Of a stretch of DNA of 21,915 nt, positions 15,181 through 21,915 are shown piece by piece. Every line of letters starts with the position of its first letter. Within the stretch, counting starts at the first letter, position 1. The DNA comes from Planctomycetota bacterium (GTDB taxonomy: Bacteria > Planctomycetota > UBA11346), in contig JAHEDF010000011.1 of the NCBI GenBank assembly GCA_024641365.1, positions 1 through 21,915 on the forward strand, in the 5' to 3' direction. Under the pieces are notes generated by a model. The model made no database searches. It was given only the letters and a program-made list of their open reading frames with translations, and was not told the DNA's origin. A program made the translations under genes and the position numbers.

Positions 15181-16470
15181 ATGAGCAATCCCATTATTAT
15201 TATTCACGGATGGAGTGATACGAGCGACAGTTTTGTTGCACTCAAAGTCGCACTAGAAAAAGCAACGGGGAGGCCAACGGAAGAATTGTTTTTAGCAGAT
15301 TGGATTTCACTCGATGATTCCGTATCAATTTCTGACGTTGCGGAAGCGATGGACCGAGCGTGGACGGAAAAAGGTTTACCGCGTAAACGCCGCTCAGTCG
15401 ATGTGGTGGTCCACTCAACGGGCGCTTTAGTAGTAAGAGAATGGATGCGTCGTCAAAAATTTACGCGTCGTACGAATCCTATTTATCGTTTAGGGATGTT
15501 GGCCCCAGCGAATTTTGGTTCGCCATTAGCGCATAAGGGGCGCAGTATGGTTGGGCGTATCGCAAAAGGGTGGAATAATTGGTTTGAAACCGGCACGCTC
15601 GTGCTCAAAGGGTTAGAAATGGCAAGTCCCTATAGTTGGGAATTAGCCGAATCAGATTTACTTACTAAAGGACAGTCACTATGGGGAAAAGGTGGTGTAT
15701 TATCGACTGTGCTCGTTGGCGACACGGGATACACGGGATTACGGTCTTTGATAAATGCCGATGGCAGCGATGGCACCGTTTACGTCTGTACCGCACGATT
15801 ACCGTGTAATAAAGTGACTTTGGATTACCGAAAACCTACTCAACCAAAATGGAGCCAGCAATCATCAAAAGCAAATGTAGCTTTTGGCATTATGTCTGGG
15901 TTAACGCATGCCAGTGTCTGTACTGATAGCACAGCAATAGCGTGGCTAGTGAAATCGCTCTCAGTTACTGATCAAACGTTTGCTGCGCACAGCAGCGCTT
16001 TAGAAAAAACCTGGGCACAAGCGAAGGGGATTTTTCAAAATACGGTATTTCGCGTGCGTGATGATCATGGCCGTGACGTCGATGATTATTTAATCGAATT
16101 TACACTCGACACAGACAAAAATGGGAAATCATTTTCGTCTTTTCAGAAAAAAGTTTTAAATAGCACTCATTTATATAGTGATAATGCTGCCTATCGTTCA
16201 TTGTTGATTGATTGCGATAAATTTAACGAGTGGAAACAGGATGCCGAACAAGAAGTACATGTCAGTTTAACAGCTTCGCCTATTTTTACTCTGAAGCCTG
16301 ACGGAACGGCTAATCGCCGCATAGGTTATCGGACATTAACGGAAGGGGATATTGGTGATATTCGCATTCCGCTGTCAGAAATTCCTTTAGTAATGAGTCC
16401 GCATAGGACTTTGCTAATAGATATTATTATTCGCCGCGAACAGGGCCCAGATGTTTTTACCATTTCCTAA
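15181..16470 (+). CDS. Lipase/esterase-like alpha/beta hydrolase with a C-terminal beta-rich extension
   Basis: This 429-aa protein begins MSNPIIIIHGWSDTSDSF, the oxyanion-side strand and HG motif of alpha/beta hydrolases of the lipase / PGAP1-like type. The nucleophile elbow is VVHSTGALV with Ser79. It reads V-H-S-T-G, so the first Gly of GxSxG is replaced, as in many HSxG lipase relatives. An acid in NADGSDG (around 195-200) and His in LTHASV (about 244) are likely triad members. The catalytic domain covers about 1-260. The last ~165 residues (IFQNTVFRVRDDHG onward) look like a beta-sandwich of unknown role and are not typical of simple esterases. No signal peptide: cytosolic, unless exported another way. 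It probably acts on lipid or ester substrates; the substrate is unknown. Stop codons of this gene and the minus-strand TerB-like gene are only 4 bp apart. Confidence 0.78.
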   Translation: MSNPIIIIHGWSDTSDSFVALKVALEKATGRPTEELFLADWISLDDSVSISDVAEAMDRAWTEKGLPRKRRSVDVVVHSTGALVVREWMRRQKFTRRTNPIYRLGMLAPANFGSPLAHKGRSMVGRIAKGWNNWFETGTLVLKGLEMASPYSWELAESDLLTKGQSLWGKGGVLSTVLVGDTGYTGLRSLINADGSDGTVYVCTARLPCNKVTLDYRKPTQPKWSQQSSKANVAFGIMSGLTHASVCTDSTAIAWLVKSLSVTDQTFAAHSSALEKTWAQAKGIFQNTVFRVRDDHGRDVDDYLIEFTLDTDKNGKSFSSFQKKVLNSTHLYSDNAAYRSLLIDCDKFNEWKQDAEQEVHVSLTASPIFTLKPDGTANRRIGYRTLTEGDIGDIRIPLSEIPLVMSPHRTLLIDIIIRREQGPDVFTIS

Positions 16471-16474
16471 AATA

Positions 16475-16894
16475 TCAAAGAGGTAATGAATAGCGCTGTA
16501 ATTCGACGGCAATAGCGGCACGTTCATGTTCAATCGACATCAACGCTGATTTTATTATCGACGTCACGCGGTGCGCCGGTAATTCACAGGCATCAATAAA
16601 TTCACACACCATTTGTTGCTCGGCTTCATGCGTAGTGCCATCAATTAATGACATGACAATCATATCATGCAGTACCCGCTCCGAACGAATCAGGGTATCG
16701 GGTATAGAGAGCTGCTCGCTAAAGGAGCGAATGACGGCATCAGATAAGGTCAGCGCCGAGCCAGTGACGGCGTTACGTCGGCGTGAGAGAAACAGCACCT
16801 CTATCGGCTTCATCTCACCATCTGCACGTGCAATAAGCACGAGATTGAGCAAATGATCAGAAAGCTGTTGCGACATGCTCAGCACCGTATGCAT
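16475..16894 (-). CDS. TerB-like (tellurite resistance protein B family) small protein
   Basis: This 139-aa all-helical protein shows the two diagnostic helical motifs of the TerB fold: LIARADGEMKPIEVLFL near 20-36, and an acidic, evenly spaced repeat around MSLIDGTTHEAEQQMVCEFI. TerB-fold proteins bind metal through such acidic residues and often act as sensors or adaptors near the membrane rather than in tellurite resistance. There is no transmembrane segment or other domain, and no ter gene neighbours, so the role here is unknown. AGGA lies about 5 nt before the ATG at 16894; a second ATG is 6 codons in. The gene is transcribed divergently from the NPCBM-protein gene and converges on the hydrolase gene. 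Confidence 0.6.
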   Translation of the reverse strand: MHTVLSMSQQLSDHLLNLVLIARADGEMKPIEVLFLSRRRNAVTGSALTLSDAVIRSFSEQLSIPDTLIRSERVLHDMIVMSLIDGTTHEAEQQMVCEFIDACELPAHRVTSIIKSALMSIEHERAAIAVELQRYSLPL

Positions 16895-16999
16895 GTTCCT
16901 GATCTGGCAATCTGAGTACGTATCTGTGATTAAGTCTCTGCGCAGAAGGCGGCTATGTCGGCGCTTTCGATTGCGTTATGCGCCTTTATGGTGCCGCTC

Positions 17000-18142
17000 A
17001 TGCGCACACTCCTGTTTCTCGTGATGGTTTTATGTTGTTGCGGTCAGGCATCAGCTGCAACGGTAGCGATGTTAAATGGTGAAATGGTCAAAGGCGAAAA
17101 AATTACCTTTACCGATAAAGGCGCCGTTCAAATCGCGAGCAAAACCGTGGCCTTGGCTGATTGCGATTGGATTGAATTAGGTGATGGCCTAGACGTGCAA
17201 CCATCAACCCAAGTAGCCAAAAAATTATTAGGGGTCTGGCTGGTCGACGGCAGTTGGATGCCAGTTAGTCATATTGGCGTTGGCGAAAAAGATCATGTCA
17301 TCGCAGTCGAGGGTATTTTAGGAAAAATGGAATTACCTTTAACCGTTATTCGTGGTTGGGGAATTGGTACCGAATTAATTGGCACCGAGAGTAAAGAAGA
17401 TCAAGTACAGCTCGAAAGCGGATTATTAACGGGTCGCATTGACGGCATTATTGGTGGAAAATTAATATTAAAAAGTCCACTTGATCCGACCAAGCCCTTA
17501 GAAATTGAATTAGATTCAATTCGTGGTTTGCGTTTAGCGGTTCCAATGAAAAACCCCAAAGGTGTTCACTTTACAATAAATGTAGACGACGTGCATCCGC
17601 CCCTGCGCATCATGTCCAATGCGAAAGGTCTTTTTTTACACGCCGCACCGAAAATTATGATCGCTGCAGAATCCCTACCTATGCGCATGCGCATAGCTGG
17701 TGGTCGTCGCGTTTACTTAAATGAATTAGAGCCAGATATTCGCGAAGAAACCGGTGCATTTGGCGTCGTGTGGCCGTATCAACGCGGGAAAAATTTAGAT
17801 GGATCACCGCTGCGTTTAGGTGGCATTCGCTATGAAAATGGCATTGCGGTTCACAGCAAAGCACGCCTCGGTTGGAAATTAGATGGTGCTTATGAACGCA
17901 TGCGCACTTTTATTGGCATCGCCGATTTAGTTGCCGATCAAGGTGACTGCGCCGCGTCGATATTAGTGGATGATAAAGTCGTGTGGAGCAAGGACAGTAT
18001 TCGCGGCGGCGAAAAACCGCAGGAAGTGAATCTCGATCTAACCAATGCAAAACGTTTAGAACTGCGCGTCGAATATGGTGCACGCTATGATATAGCTGAT
18101 CATTTGGTGTTGGCCGATGCGTTTTTAATTACGGTTAAGTAA
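17000..18142 (+). CDS. Exported protein with C-terminal NPCBM domain
   Basis: This 380-aa product begins MRTLLFLVMVLCCCGQASA, a signal peptide. An in-frame ATG at 16955 would add 15 residues but place a second hydrophobic stretch before it, so 17000 is preferred; neither has a Shine-Dalgarno. The N-terminal half (about 20-190) is beta-rich with repeating 'xxGxxxxGxI' strands. The C-terminal ~125 residues (from YLNELEP) form an NPCBM domain: FGVVWPYQRGKNLDGSPLRLGG, then YENGIAVHSKARLGWKLDG, FIGIADLVADQGDCAASILVDDKVVW and LELRVEYGA. NPCBM domains bind carbohydrate in glycoside hydrolases and are abundant in exported planctomycete proteins. No catalytic domain is present, so it may be a surface glycan-binding or structural protein. 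Its 3' end converges on the minus-strand operon. Confidence 0.85.
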   Translation: MRTLLFLVMVLCCCGQASAATVAMLNGEMVKGEKITFTDKGAVQIASKTVALADCDWIELGDGLDVQPSTQVAKKLLGVWLVDGSWMPVSHIGVGEKDHVIAVEGILGKMELPLTVIRGWGIGTELIGTESKEDQVQLESGLLTGRIDGIIGGKLILKSPLDPTKPLEIELDSIRGLRLAVPMKNPKGVHFTINVDDVHPPLRIMSNAKGLFLHAAPKIMIAAESLPMRMRIAGGRRVYLNELEPDIREETGAFGVVWPYQRGKNLDGSPLRLGGIRYENGIAVHSKARLGWKLDGAYERMRTFIGIADLVADQGDCAASILVDDKVVWSKDSIRGGEKPQEVNLDLTNAKRLELRVEYGARYDIADHLVLADAFLITVK

Positions 18143-18217
18143 CAGCAAAGATCTTCTCATAACCCGACAGCTAAAGTTAGTAACAGCCTGAGATTGTTTG
18201 CGCGAATAATGAACGAA

Positions 18218-18697
18218 TTAGAGATTGTTATGAGCGGGTAGAATAATTTCATAATAACCACGAGAAAATGTTCGAAATGCCTGCACCTTTCCATCATTCT
18301 CATCATTGGGCAATGTAAAACTATAACGATGAGAGGGTAGAAAGAAAGAAAATTGGTGATTATAGAGCTGATGACTTACGATATTTTTCTGAAACGAGCA
18401 ATTACGTGAGCTATAATTTTCATATAAGTAAGTCACTTTTATATCTGCAAGGATACTCAGTTCATAGACAAGAGTATGATTTTGTAATTTAAACGGAAAA
18501 TAATCAATAGGCATAACAACTACGCATTCACCAATTTTTCTTTGAGAAGTGTTTCCAAAAGAATAAGCTGGTTCATAAATATAATACTTATTTGCTCCAT
18601 TATTGATATTCACAACATAAATAAATGTAAAATATAATGATAGAAAAACGAAAGCCAAAATGGATAAATAAAAAGCAAACGAATTAAACCGTCTCAT
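18218..18697 (-). CDS. Hypothetical membrane-anchored protein (last gene of the minus-strand operon)
   Basis: 159 aa. A single hydrophobic segment (about 8-29), preceded by Arg residues, anchors it with the rest outside. The extracytoplasmic part is rich in aromatic residues (Tyr, Phe) and has two cysteines (58 and 100) that could form a disulfide. No family was recognised. AGGAG about 9 nt before the ATG supports the start. It is 39 bp downstream of the NlpC/P60-like gene. Confidence 0.6.
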   Translation of the reverse strand: MRRFNSFAFYLSILAFVFLSLYFTFIYVVNINNGANKYYIYEPAYSFGNTSQRKIGECVVVMPIDYFPFKLQNHTLVYELSILADIKVTYLYENYSSRNCSFQKNIVSHQLYNHQFSFFLPSHRYSFTLPNDENDGKVQAFRTFSRGYYEIILPAHNNL

Positions 18698-18736
18698 AGA
18701 GAGCCGCTCCTATAGTCTGTGTAATTTCTGCAAACT

Positions 18737-19447
18737 TTATTGATCGTCATTTAAAACAGACCACCGCACTAATTTGACGGATTGGTTGAGCCAGGCATTA
18801 CGGCTCGGGATTTCATCTATGATAACTTGCCCAGCCCCTGGTTCTGCTTGGATGACTTGTTGGGCATTGAGATAAACCATGACATGTGTGCCATTTTTAG
18901 TTACGGCTAAATCTCCTGGCTGAACTGCCACATGCGATGACTTATTAACCGTAAATATATCATCGAACACAACCATGCGCTCTTTATAGCTCAGGGACAT
19001 TTCGTAGGCCGATGCATCATGCCACCAATAATCAATGGCTTTAAACAAGGCACCGCCATTAAGCCGATAAAGTGCATACAGCAATAAAGCATTGATCATT
19101 GATTTGCGCGGTAATCCAGAGCAATCGACACCCAAGCCACTTTCGCCGCCCCAGACATACGGGCTTTGATGAAATGAATGCAATTGTTCGACATAGAGCG
19201 TCGACAGTAATTTTTTATCTATCGTTGAGTGGTTAATCATGATGCCGGTTAATAAAACAAGCAAACACGACGCGGTTATTATAAACCACTTCATTTTGTA
19301 AAAAATTATAATAACCAATGCTATCAAGCAGACGATTAGTAAAATCGTCGCTAAGCATAAATAGGTGTTGTGTAGCGGTTGTAAAATGACAAAGCAGAGC
19401 GTTGCGGATAAGAAGGTAGCGATAGCTGCCAGTATGTACAATTTCAT
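18737..19447 (-). CDS. NlpC/P60-type cysteine hydrolase with three N-terminal membrane helices
   Basis: A 236-aa protein. Residues 1-72 hold three hydrophobic helices (about 4-23, 28-50, 53-72). The C-terminal domain (about 82-230) is of the NlpC/P60 papain-like fold: SPYVWGGESGLGVDCSG has the nucleophile Cys109, and VAVQPGDLAVTKNGTHVMVYL has the general base His188. The third polar residue may be Glu202 in VIQAEPG. Family members usually cleave D-glutamyl-m-DAP bonds in peptidoglycan stem peptides; related ones are amidases or transglutaminase-like effectors. With three helices the domain would lie outside if the N-terminus is inside. Start supported by AGG about 10 nt before the ATG. It is the only recognisable enzyme in this operon, so the small proteins around it may modulate it or share its location; that is inference. 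Confidence 0.72.
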   Translation of the reverse strand: MKLYILAAIATFLSATLCFVILQPLHNTYLCLATILLIVCLIALVIIIFYKMKWFIITASCLLVLLTGIMINHSTIDKKLLSTLYVEQLHSFHQSPYVWGGESGLGVDCSGLPRKSMINALLLYALYRLNGGALFKAIDYWWHDASAYEMSLSYKERMVVFDDIFTVNKSSHVAVQPGDLAVTKNGTHVMVYLNAQQVIQAEPGAGQVIIDEIPSRNAWLNQSVKLVRWSVLNDDQ

Positions 19448-19492
19448 AGTTAATTAGCCTCACGCGTAAAAAGGTCTCGTTAAATTTTCCAA

Positions 19493-19783
19493 TTAATAAA
19501 AATACCGGCCATCGAGTTGAATGGTCCACGTTTCAACGGAATCCAAACCTTTGTTTATCGATACATAGGCCAATTGATTGTTGATCACTTCCCATTCAAC
19601 AACCTGTCCACTTATGCAATTGCAACGCAGCATAACGCCGAATTGTATTTTAGTCCAAATGCTACACGACTGGTCATTCGTTATTGGTGCTAAGGCACCA
19701 AGATACCATAAAGTAGATGGAATAAACATGGTGATGGCAAATAAGACAATTAATAAGGACGATGGTTTGGGTTTTTCTGTCAT
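19493..19783 (-). CDS. Hypothetical small membrane-anchored protein
   Basis: 96 aa. After a short Lys/Pro-rich cytosolic start there is one hydrophobic helix (about 9-31). The outer part has three cysteines (40, 54, 56) and a beta-rich end (VEWEVINNQLAYVSINKG). AGGTGAT, 5 nt before the ATG, is a good ribosome site. The gene is 45 bp upstream of the NlpC/P60-like gene. No known family recognised. Confidence 0.55.
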   Translation of the reverse strand: MTEKPKPSSLLIVLFAITMFIPSTLWYLGALAPITNDQSCSIWTKIQFGVMLRCNCISGQVVEWEVINNQLAYVSINKGLDSVETWTIQLDGRYFY

Positions 19784-19807
19784 GGGATCACCTATAATTA
19801 AATGGAG

Positions 19808-20269
19808 TTATTGTTTCGAGGCCTCGTCATCACTTTTTTCAGTGTAGCGCTGCATTTTTTCATCTAATTGATAAATAAAATCGGCAACGAGTAAGGGGTA
19901 GCCAAAATATTGGGAATCTAACTCCATTCCAAAATGGAGGCTCTGCGGATAACTTGGACCACAGACATGACCAGTATAAATAATACAGGTATTGTCCTCA
20001 GTTTTAACAACCAAGTTACCGCCCCACCAGGAGGCATGGCTGTTTTGGCTAATGACAGTCAGCATTCCATCTTCACAATTTATTAACGAATAAGAGCAGC
20101 AATATTTTTTAGCGAGCTGATCGGATGACATAGTCAACAAATCGTGCGCTAATTCTTTGCCGCGTTTGATATCACCAGATCCCATAGGTGATAACAGGAC
20201 GATTCCTGCAAATAATACAGAAACTAAGAGCAGGGTGACCATGACTATAGTTGTTATTCGCAGTATCAT
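19808..20269 (-). CDS. Hypothetical membrane-anchored cysteine-containing protein
   Basis: 153 aa with an N-terminal hydrophobic helix (about 5-27). The outer domain has five cysteines (57, 58, 65, 95, 103), suited to disulfides, and a conserved-looking HVCGPSYP motif in the middle. The C-terminus is charged (KSDDEASKQ). It is 24 bp upstream of the 96-aa protein gene, same strand. No family recognised. The ribosome site is weak (AAGAG). Confidence 0.58.
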   Translation of the reverse strand: MILRITTIVMVTLLLVSVLFAGIVLLSPMGSGDIKRGKELAHDLLTMSSDQLAKKYCCSYSLINCEDGMLTVISQNSHASWWGGNLVVKTEDNTCIIYTGHVCGPSYPQSLHFGMELDSQYFGYPLLVADFIYQLDEKMQRYTEKSDDEASKQ

Positions 20270-20290
20270 AATTTATCTCTTAACCCATAT

Positions 20291-20773
20291 TTAATTGGAG
20301 AGGAAATCTCTTATCCAGGCCGCATATACAGGGCCAAAGGATTCAAATGCAGAACCAATTAAAAAGAACACGCCAAACAAACAAGAAAAAAAGGAATATT
20401 TTAAATGGTATTGTGAACAAAATATAGACATTATGTAATAGTGACATGTGCAAAATAAAATGAACAATATTGTTTGAAGTGAGTCAATATGATGATCGCC
20501 ACCAAAGTAATAATCAAAAAAAATCGAGGTAAAAAAGAACAGATATATTGGTAATAACAGTGTGATAATTGCAACAAAGCTGGCCTTTGTATTCTTAATG
20601 GTCAATGACTTAATGACAGCAAATAAGGATAAGAGGAAGGACATCGGTAAGCTAATAAGTGCAAATAATTCACTTAGCTGAGTTCCGGGCATGCATAAAA
20701 CAGCAGCGCATAATATTGGTGATAACAATAATATAAAGCGTTCAGTAAATTGTGTAATGTAGGCAGGCATCAT
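20291..20773 (-). CDS. Hypothetical integral membrane protein (about five helices)
   Basis: 160 aa, almost entirely hydrophobic, with predicted helices at about 10-28, 33-55, 65-88, 99-120 and 125-147, and a polar loop with two His (94-95, GGDHHID). No family recognised. The start ATG overlaps the TGA of the upstream gene (ATGA), indicating coupling with it. It is the most T-rich gene on this strand. Confidence 0.6.
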   Translation of the reverse strand: MMPAYITQFTERFILLLSPILCAAVLCMPGTQLSELFALISLPMSFLLSLFAVIKSLTIKNTKASFVAIITLLLPIYLFFFTSIFFDYYFGGDHHIDSLQTILFILFCTCHYYIMSIFCSQYHLKYSFFSCLFGVFFLIGSAFESFGPVYAAWIRDFLSN

Positions 20774-21132
20774 AAAAATGGATACACGTAGTGGATAAAG
20801 GATCGACGTTGCAAATAAAAATACACATCGTCATCAGGCTGATACCAACGTGGAACCAATGACGGCGACTGATGCGCAAATTCCTGTTTAATAGCGGTTT
20901 TTAAGGTATATTTTCGTATCCATACGCTTTCTAAGCTCGCTCGAAAATCTGGACCATCGTGAATCAGTACATCATGTGTCGTCGTGTATTTGGATCGTAA
21001 ATGTTCGAATTCTGTAGCGCTTACCGCATAAGCTTTATTTGCCTGCAGGTCAAAAACAGCAGGAATCAGGGCGATATAGATTACTATCACCAGCGTTAAA
21101 GCCTTAGCACCATTGTATCGCGTAGTAGCCAT
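20770..21132 (-). CDS. Hypothetical membrane-anchored protein
   Basis: 120 aa with one N-terminal hydrophobic helix (about 11-27) after a basic start, then a mostly hydrophilic domain containing several aromatic residues. No family recognised. Its start overlaps the preceding gene's stop by one base (TAATG), and its own stop overlaps the next start (ATGA). So three consecutive genes are translationally coupled. Confidence 0.6.
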   Translation of the reverse strand: MATTRYNGAKALTLVIVIYIALIPAVFDLQANKAYAVSATEFEHLRSKYTTTHDVLIHDGPDFRASLESVWIRKYTLKTAIKQEFAHQSPSLVPRWYQPDDDVYFYLQRRSFIHYVYPFL

Positions 21133-21563
21133 TAGTCTTTTTCCAAGGAGGAGAAAAGTTTTTCGAGGTTACTAACATATTTCCACGAAATATCAGAGTG
21201 CTCATCAGTGAGGTGTAGTAGTAATTCGTTGGATAATTCAAAATAATTTTCTTGATAATTATATAGAATCCTTGCCGCATTTACAACATATTGTCCTTTA
21301 CCATGCGTGTGACTTTTCCCAATATAGGCATTGTTATAGATAATCAGCCATTTTTCCGCGCCTGGATATCTAACAGCTAAAGCCCAGTCGGTAAATTCGC
21401 TATCCATAACTTTTGTAGACCAAGTAATTCCCAGCGTATTCCATTCGGTTTTATACCGCAGCGTAGTTTTATCGATGGAATAAAAAGTCCATGTGCTGAC
21501 TATACAAAGCCATGCAGACAAGGCAGCTATGAGCAAAGAAATACAGAGTAATATGGTTTTCAT
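21132..21563 (-). CDS. Hypothetical exported or membrane-anchored protein
   Basis: 143 aa with an N-terminal hydrophobic segment (about 4-22) that could be a signal peptide or anchor. The rest is rich in Trp and Tyr (WTFYS, NTLGITWS, WALAVRYPGAEKWLIIYNN) with a helical, acidic end. AGGT lies about 8 nt before the ATG. It is separated by 30 bp from the pseudopilin-like gene upstream. No family recognised. Confidence 0.58.
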   Translation of the reverse strand: MKTILLCISLLIAALSAWLCIVSTWTFYSIDKTTLRYKTEWNTLGITWSTKVMDSEFTDWALAVRYPGAEKWLIIYNNAYIGKSHTHGKGQYVVNAARILYNYQENYFELSNELLLHLTDEHSDISWKYVSNLEKLFSSLEKD

Positions 21564-21593
21564 TTATAGACCTGACTATTTCATCTTAGGTGG

Positions 21594-21915
21594 TCATTTA
21601 ATTTTCTTTACGTGCCCATCTCCATAACAAGCCCATTTACCATCTTTTGTAAACAAAAGAGTTATTTGATCAGTGTCTAAAGTTTTTGTATATTTGATTT
21701 CCGATAGATCCTTTATTAATCCATCATCTATAAACTTTCTTTCCATATTTCGGAAGTCCTTGTTCTCCCTTAAATCAGTGAGGTTCTCGGGTAACTTTTC
21801 ATAATTTAATTCGTACACATGTATAAAACCACTTATATGTGATAACATTTTTGCCTGTTCAGCCTGCTTCCGCCTTACATCGTTCCACTGTACTGGCCAA
21901 ACAGCAAAACCAATT
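21594..21915 (-). CDS. Type II secretion pseudopilin-like protein, 5' end outside window
   Basis: Reading leftward from the right edge, the frame is open from the edge to the TGA at 21594, giving at least 106 residues. An ATG at 21848 is internal and probably not the start, because the frame stays open upstream with the end of a hydrophobic stretch (IGFAVWPV). The pattern is a hydrophobic end, then an amphipathic helix (WNDVRRKQAEQAKMLSHISGFI), VYELNYEKLPENLTDL, and KDGKWACYGDGHVKKIK. It resembles GspG-like major pseudopilins and planctomycete prepilin-type proteins, which carry a 'YP..L.dL' motif after the helix. It would be an exported pilin-like subunit. Only the visible part supports this; the prepilin leader is not in the window. 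Confidence 0.5.
   Translation of the reverse strand, partial: IGFAVWPVQWNDVRRKQAEQAKMLSHISGFIHVYELNYEKLPENLTDLRENKDFRNMERKFIDDGLIKDLSEIKYTKTLDTDQITLLFTKDGKWACYGDGHVKKIK

Noticed and set aside
16955..16999. Upstream ATG for the NPCBM protein
   Set aside because: Starting at 17000 gives a standard signal peptide. The extra 15 residues add a second hydrophobic run and no ribosome site supports them.
18156..18234. 8-bp inverted repeat CTCATAAC/GTTATGAG and direct repeat GAGATTGTT between convergent genes
   Set aside because: The arms are 63 nt apart with no T-run, and the right arm lies in the coding end of the minus-strand gene. This could be chance; it is not strong enough to call a terminator or att site.
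18218..21915. Known defence system, prophage or toxin-antitoxin module in the AT-rich run
   Set aside because: No nuclease, integrase, phage structural or antitoxin motif was seen. Membrane anchors and an NlpC/P60 domain alone do not support any named system.

Overview
The window looks like chromosomal DNA of a PVC-superphylum bacterium, most likely a planctomycete or a close relative, with moderate to low GC. The evidence is its protein families: a Pirellula/Verrucomicrobium-type membrane-bound dehydrogenase next to its matching CxxCH haem-binding domain, an exported sulfatase, an NPCBM-domain protein, and the conserved C-terminal module of planctomycete FecR/LamG-type proteins. Leucine is often TTA, and several genes lack a clear Shine-Dalgarno. 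This assignment is inferred from recognised families, without a database search.

Layout. (1) 1-687: the C-terminal part of a FecR/LamG-type exported protein, cut by one in-frame TAA at 121-123. (2) 855-3800: a bifunctional proline catabolism enzyme (PutA). A 509-bp gap with small palindromes follows. (3) 4310-6637: a soluble hybrid sensor kinase with three PAS domains, a histidine kinase core and a receiver. (4) 6924-8279: an exported sulfatase with an unusual active-site motif, convergent with (5) 8326-9708, a PA/M28-like putative hydrolase on the minus strand. (6) 10189-14034: a three-gene plus-strand set holding a PVC-type dehydrogenase, a separate haem-binding cytochrome c protein overlapping it by one base, and an AraC-type regulator. 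(7) 14111-18142: a lipoprotein, a lipase-like alpha/beta hydrolase, a TerB-like protein on the minus strand and an exported NPCBM-domain protein. (8) 18218-21915: a visibly more AT-rich minus-strand run of eight short genes. Seven have N-terminal membrane segments or are integral membrane proteins. One is an NlpC/P60-type cysteine hydrolase behind three membrane helices, and the most upstream, cut by the window edge, resembles the C-terminal part of a type II secretion pseudopilin. The genes are tightly packed (ATGA and TAATG overlaps, gaps of about 20-45 bp), so they probably form one operon.

How the genes may work together. The sulfatase, dehydrogenase, cytochrome, AraC regulator and NPCBM protein fit the extracytoplasmic glycan and sugar metabolism typical of this phylum. 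The dehydrogenase would pass electrons to the haem protein, and the AraC protein may sense a sugar-derived ligand. PutA and the orphan kinase have no evident link to that set. The minus-strand membrane-protein operon is the least explained part and the best candidate for an undescribed system. No tRNA, rRNA, CRISPR array, transposase or phage integrase was seen.
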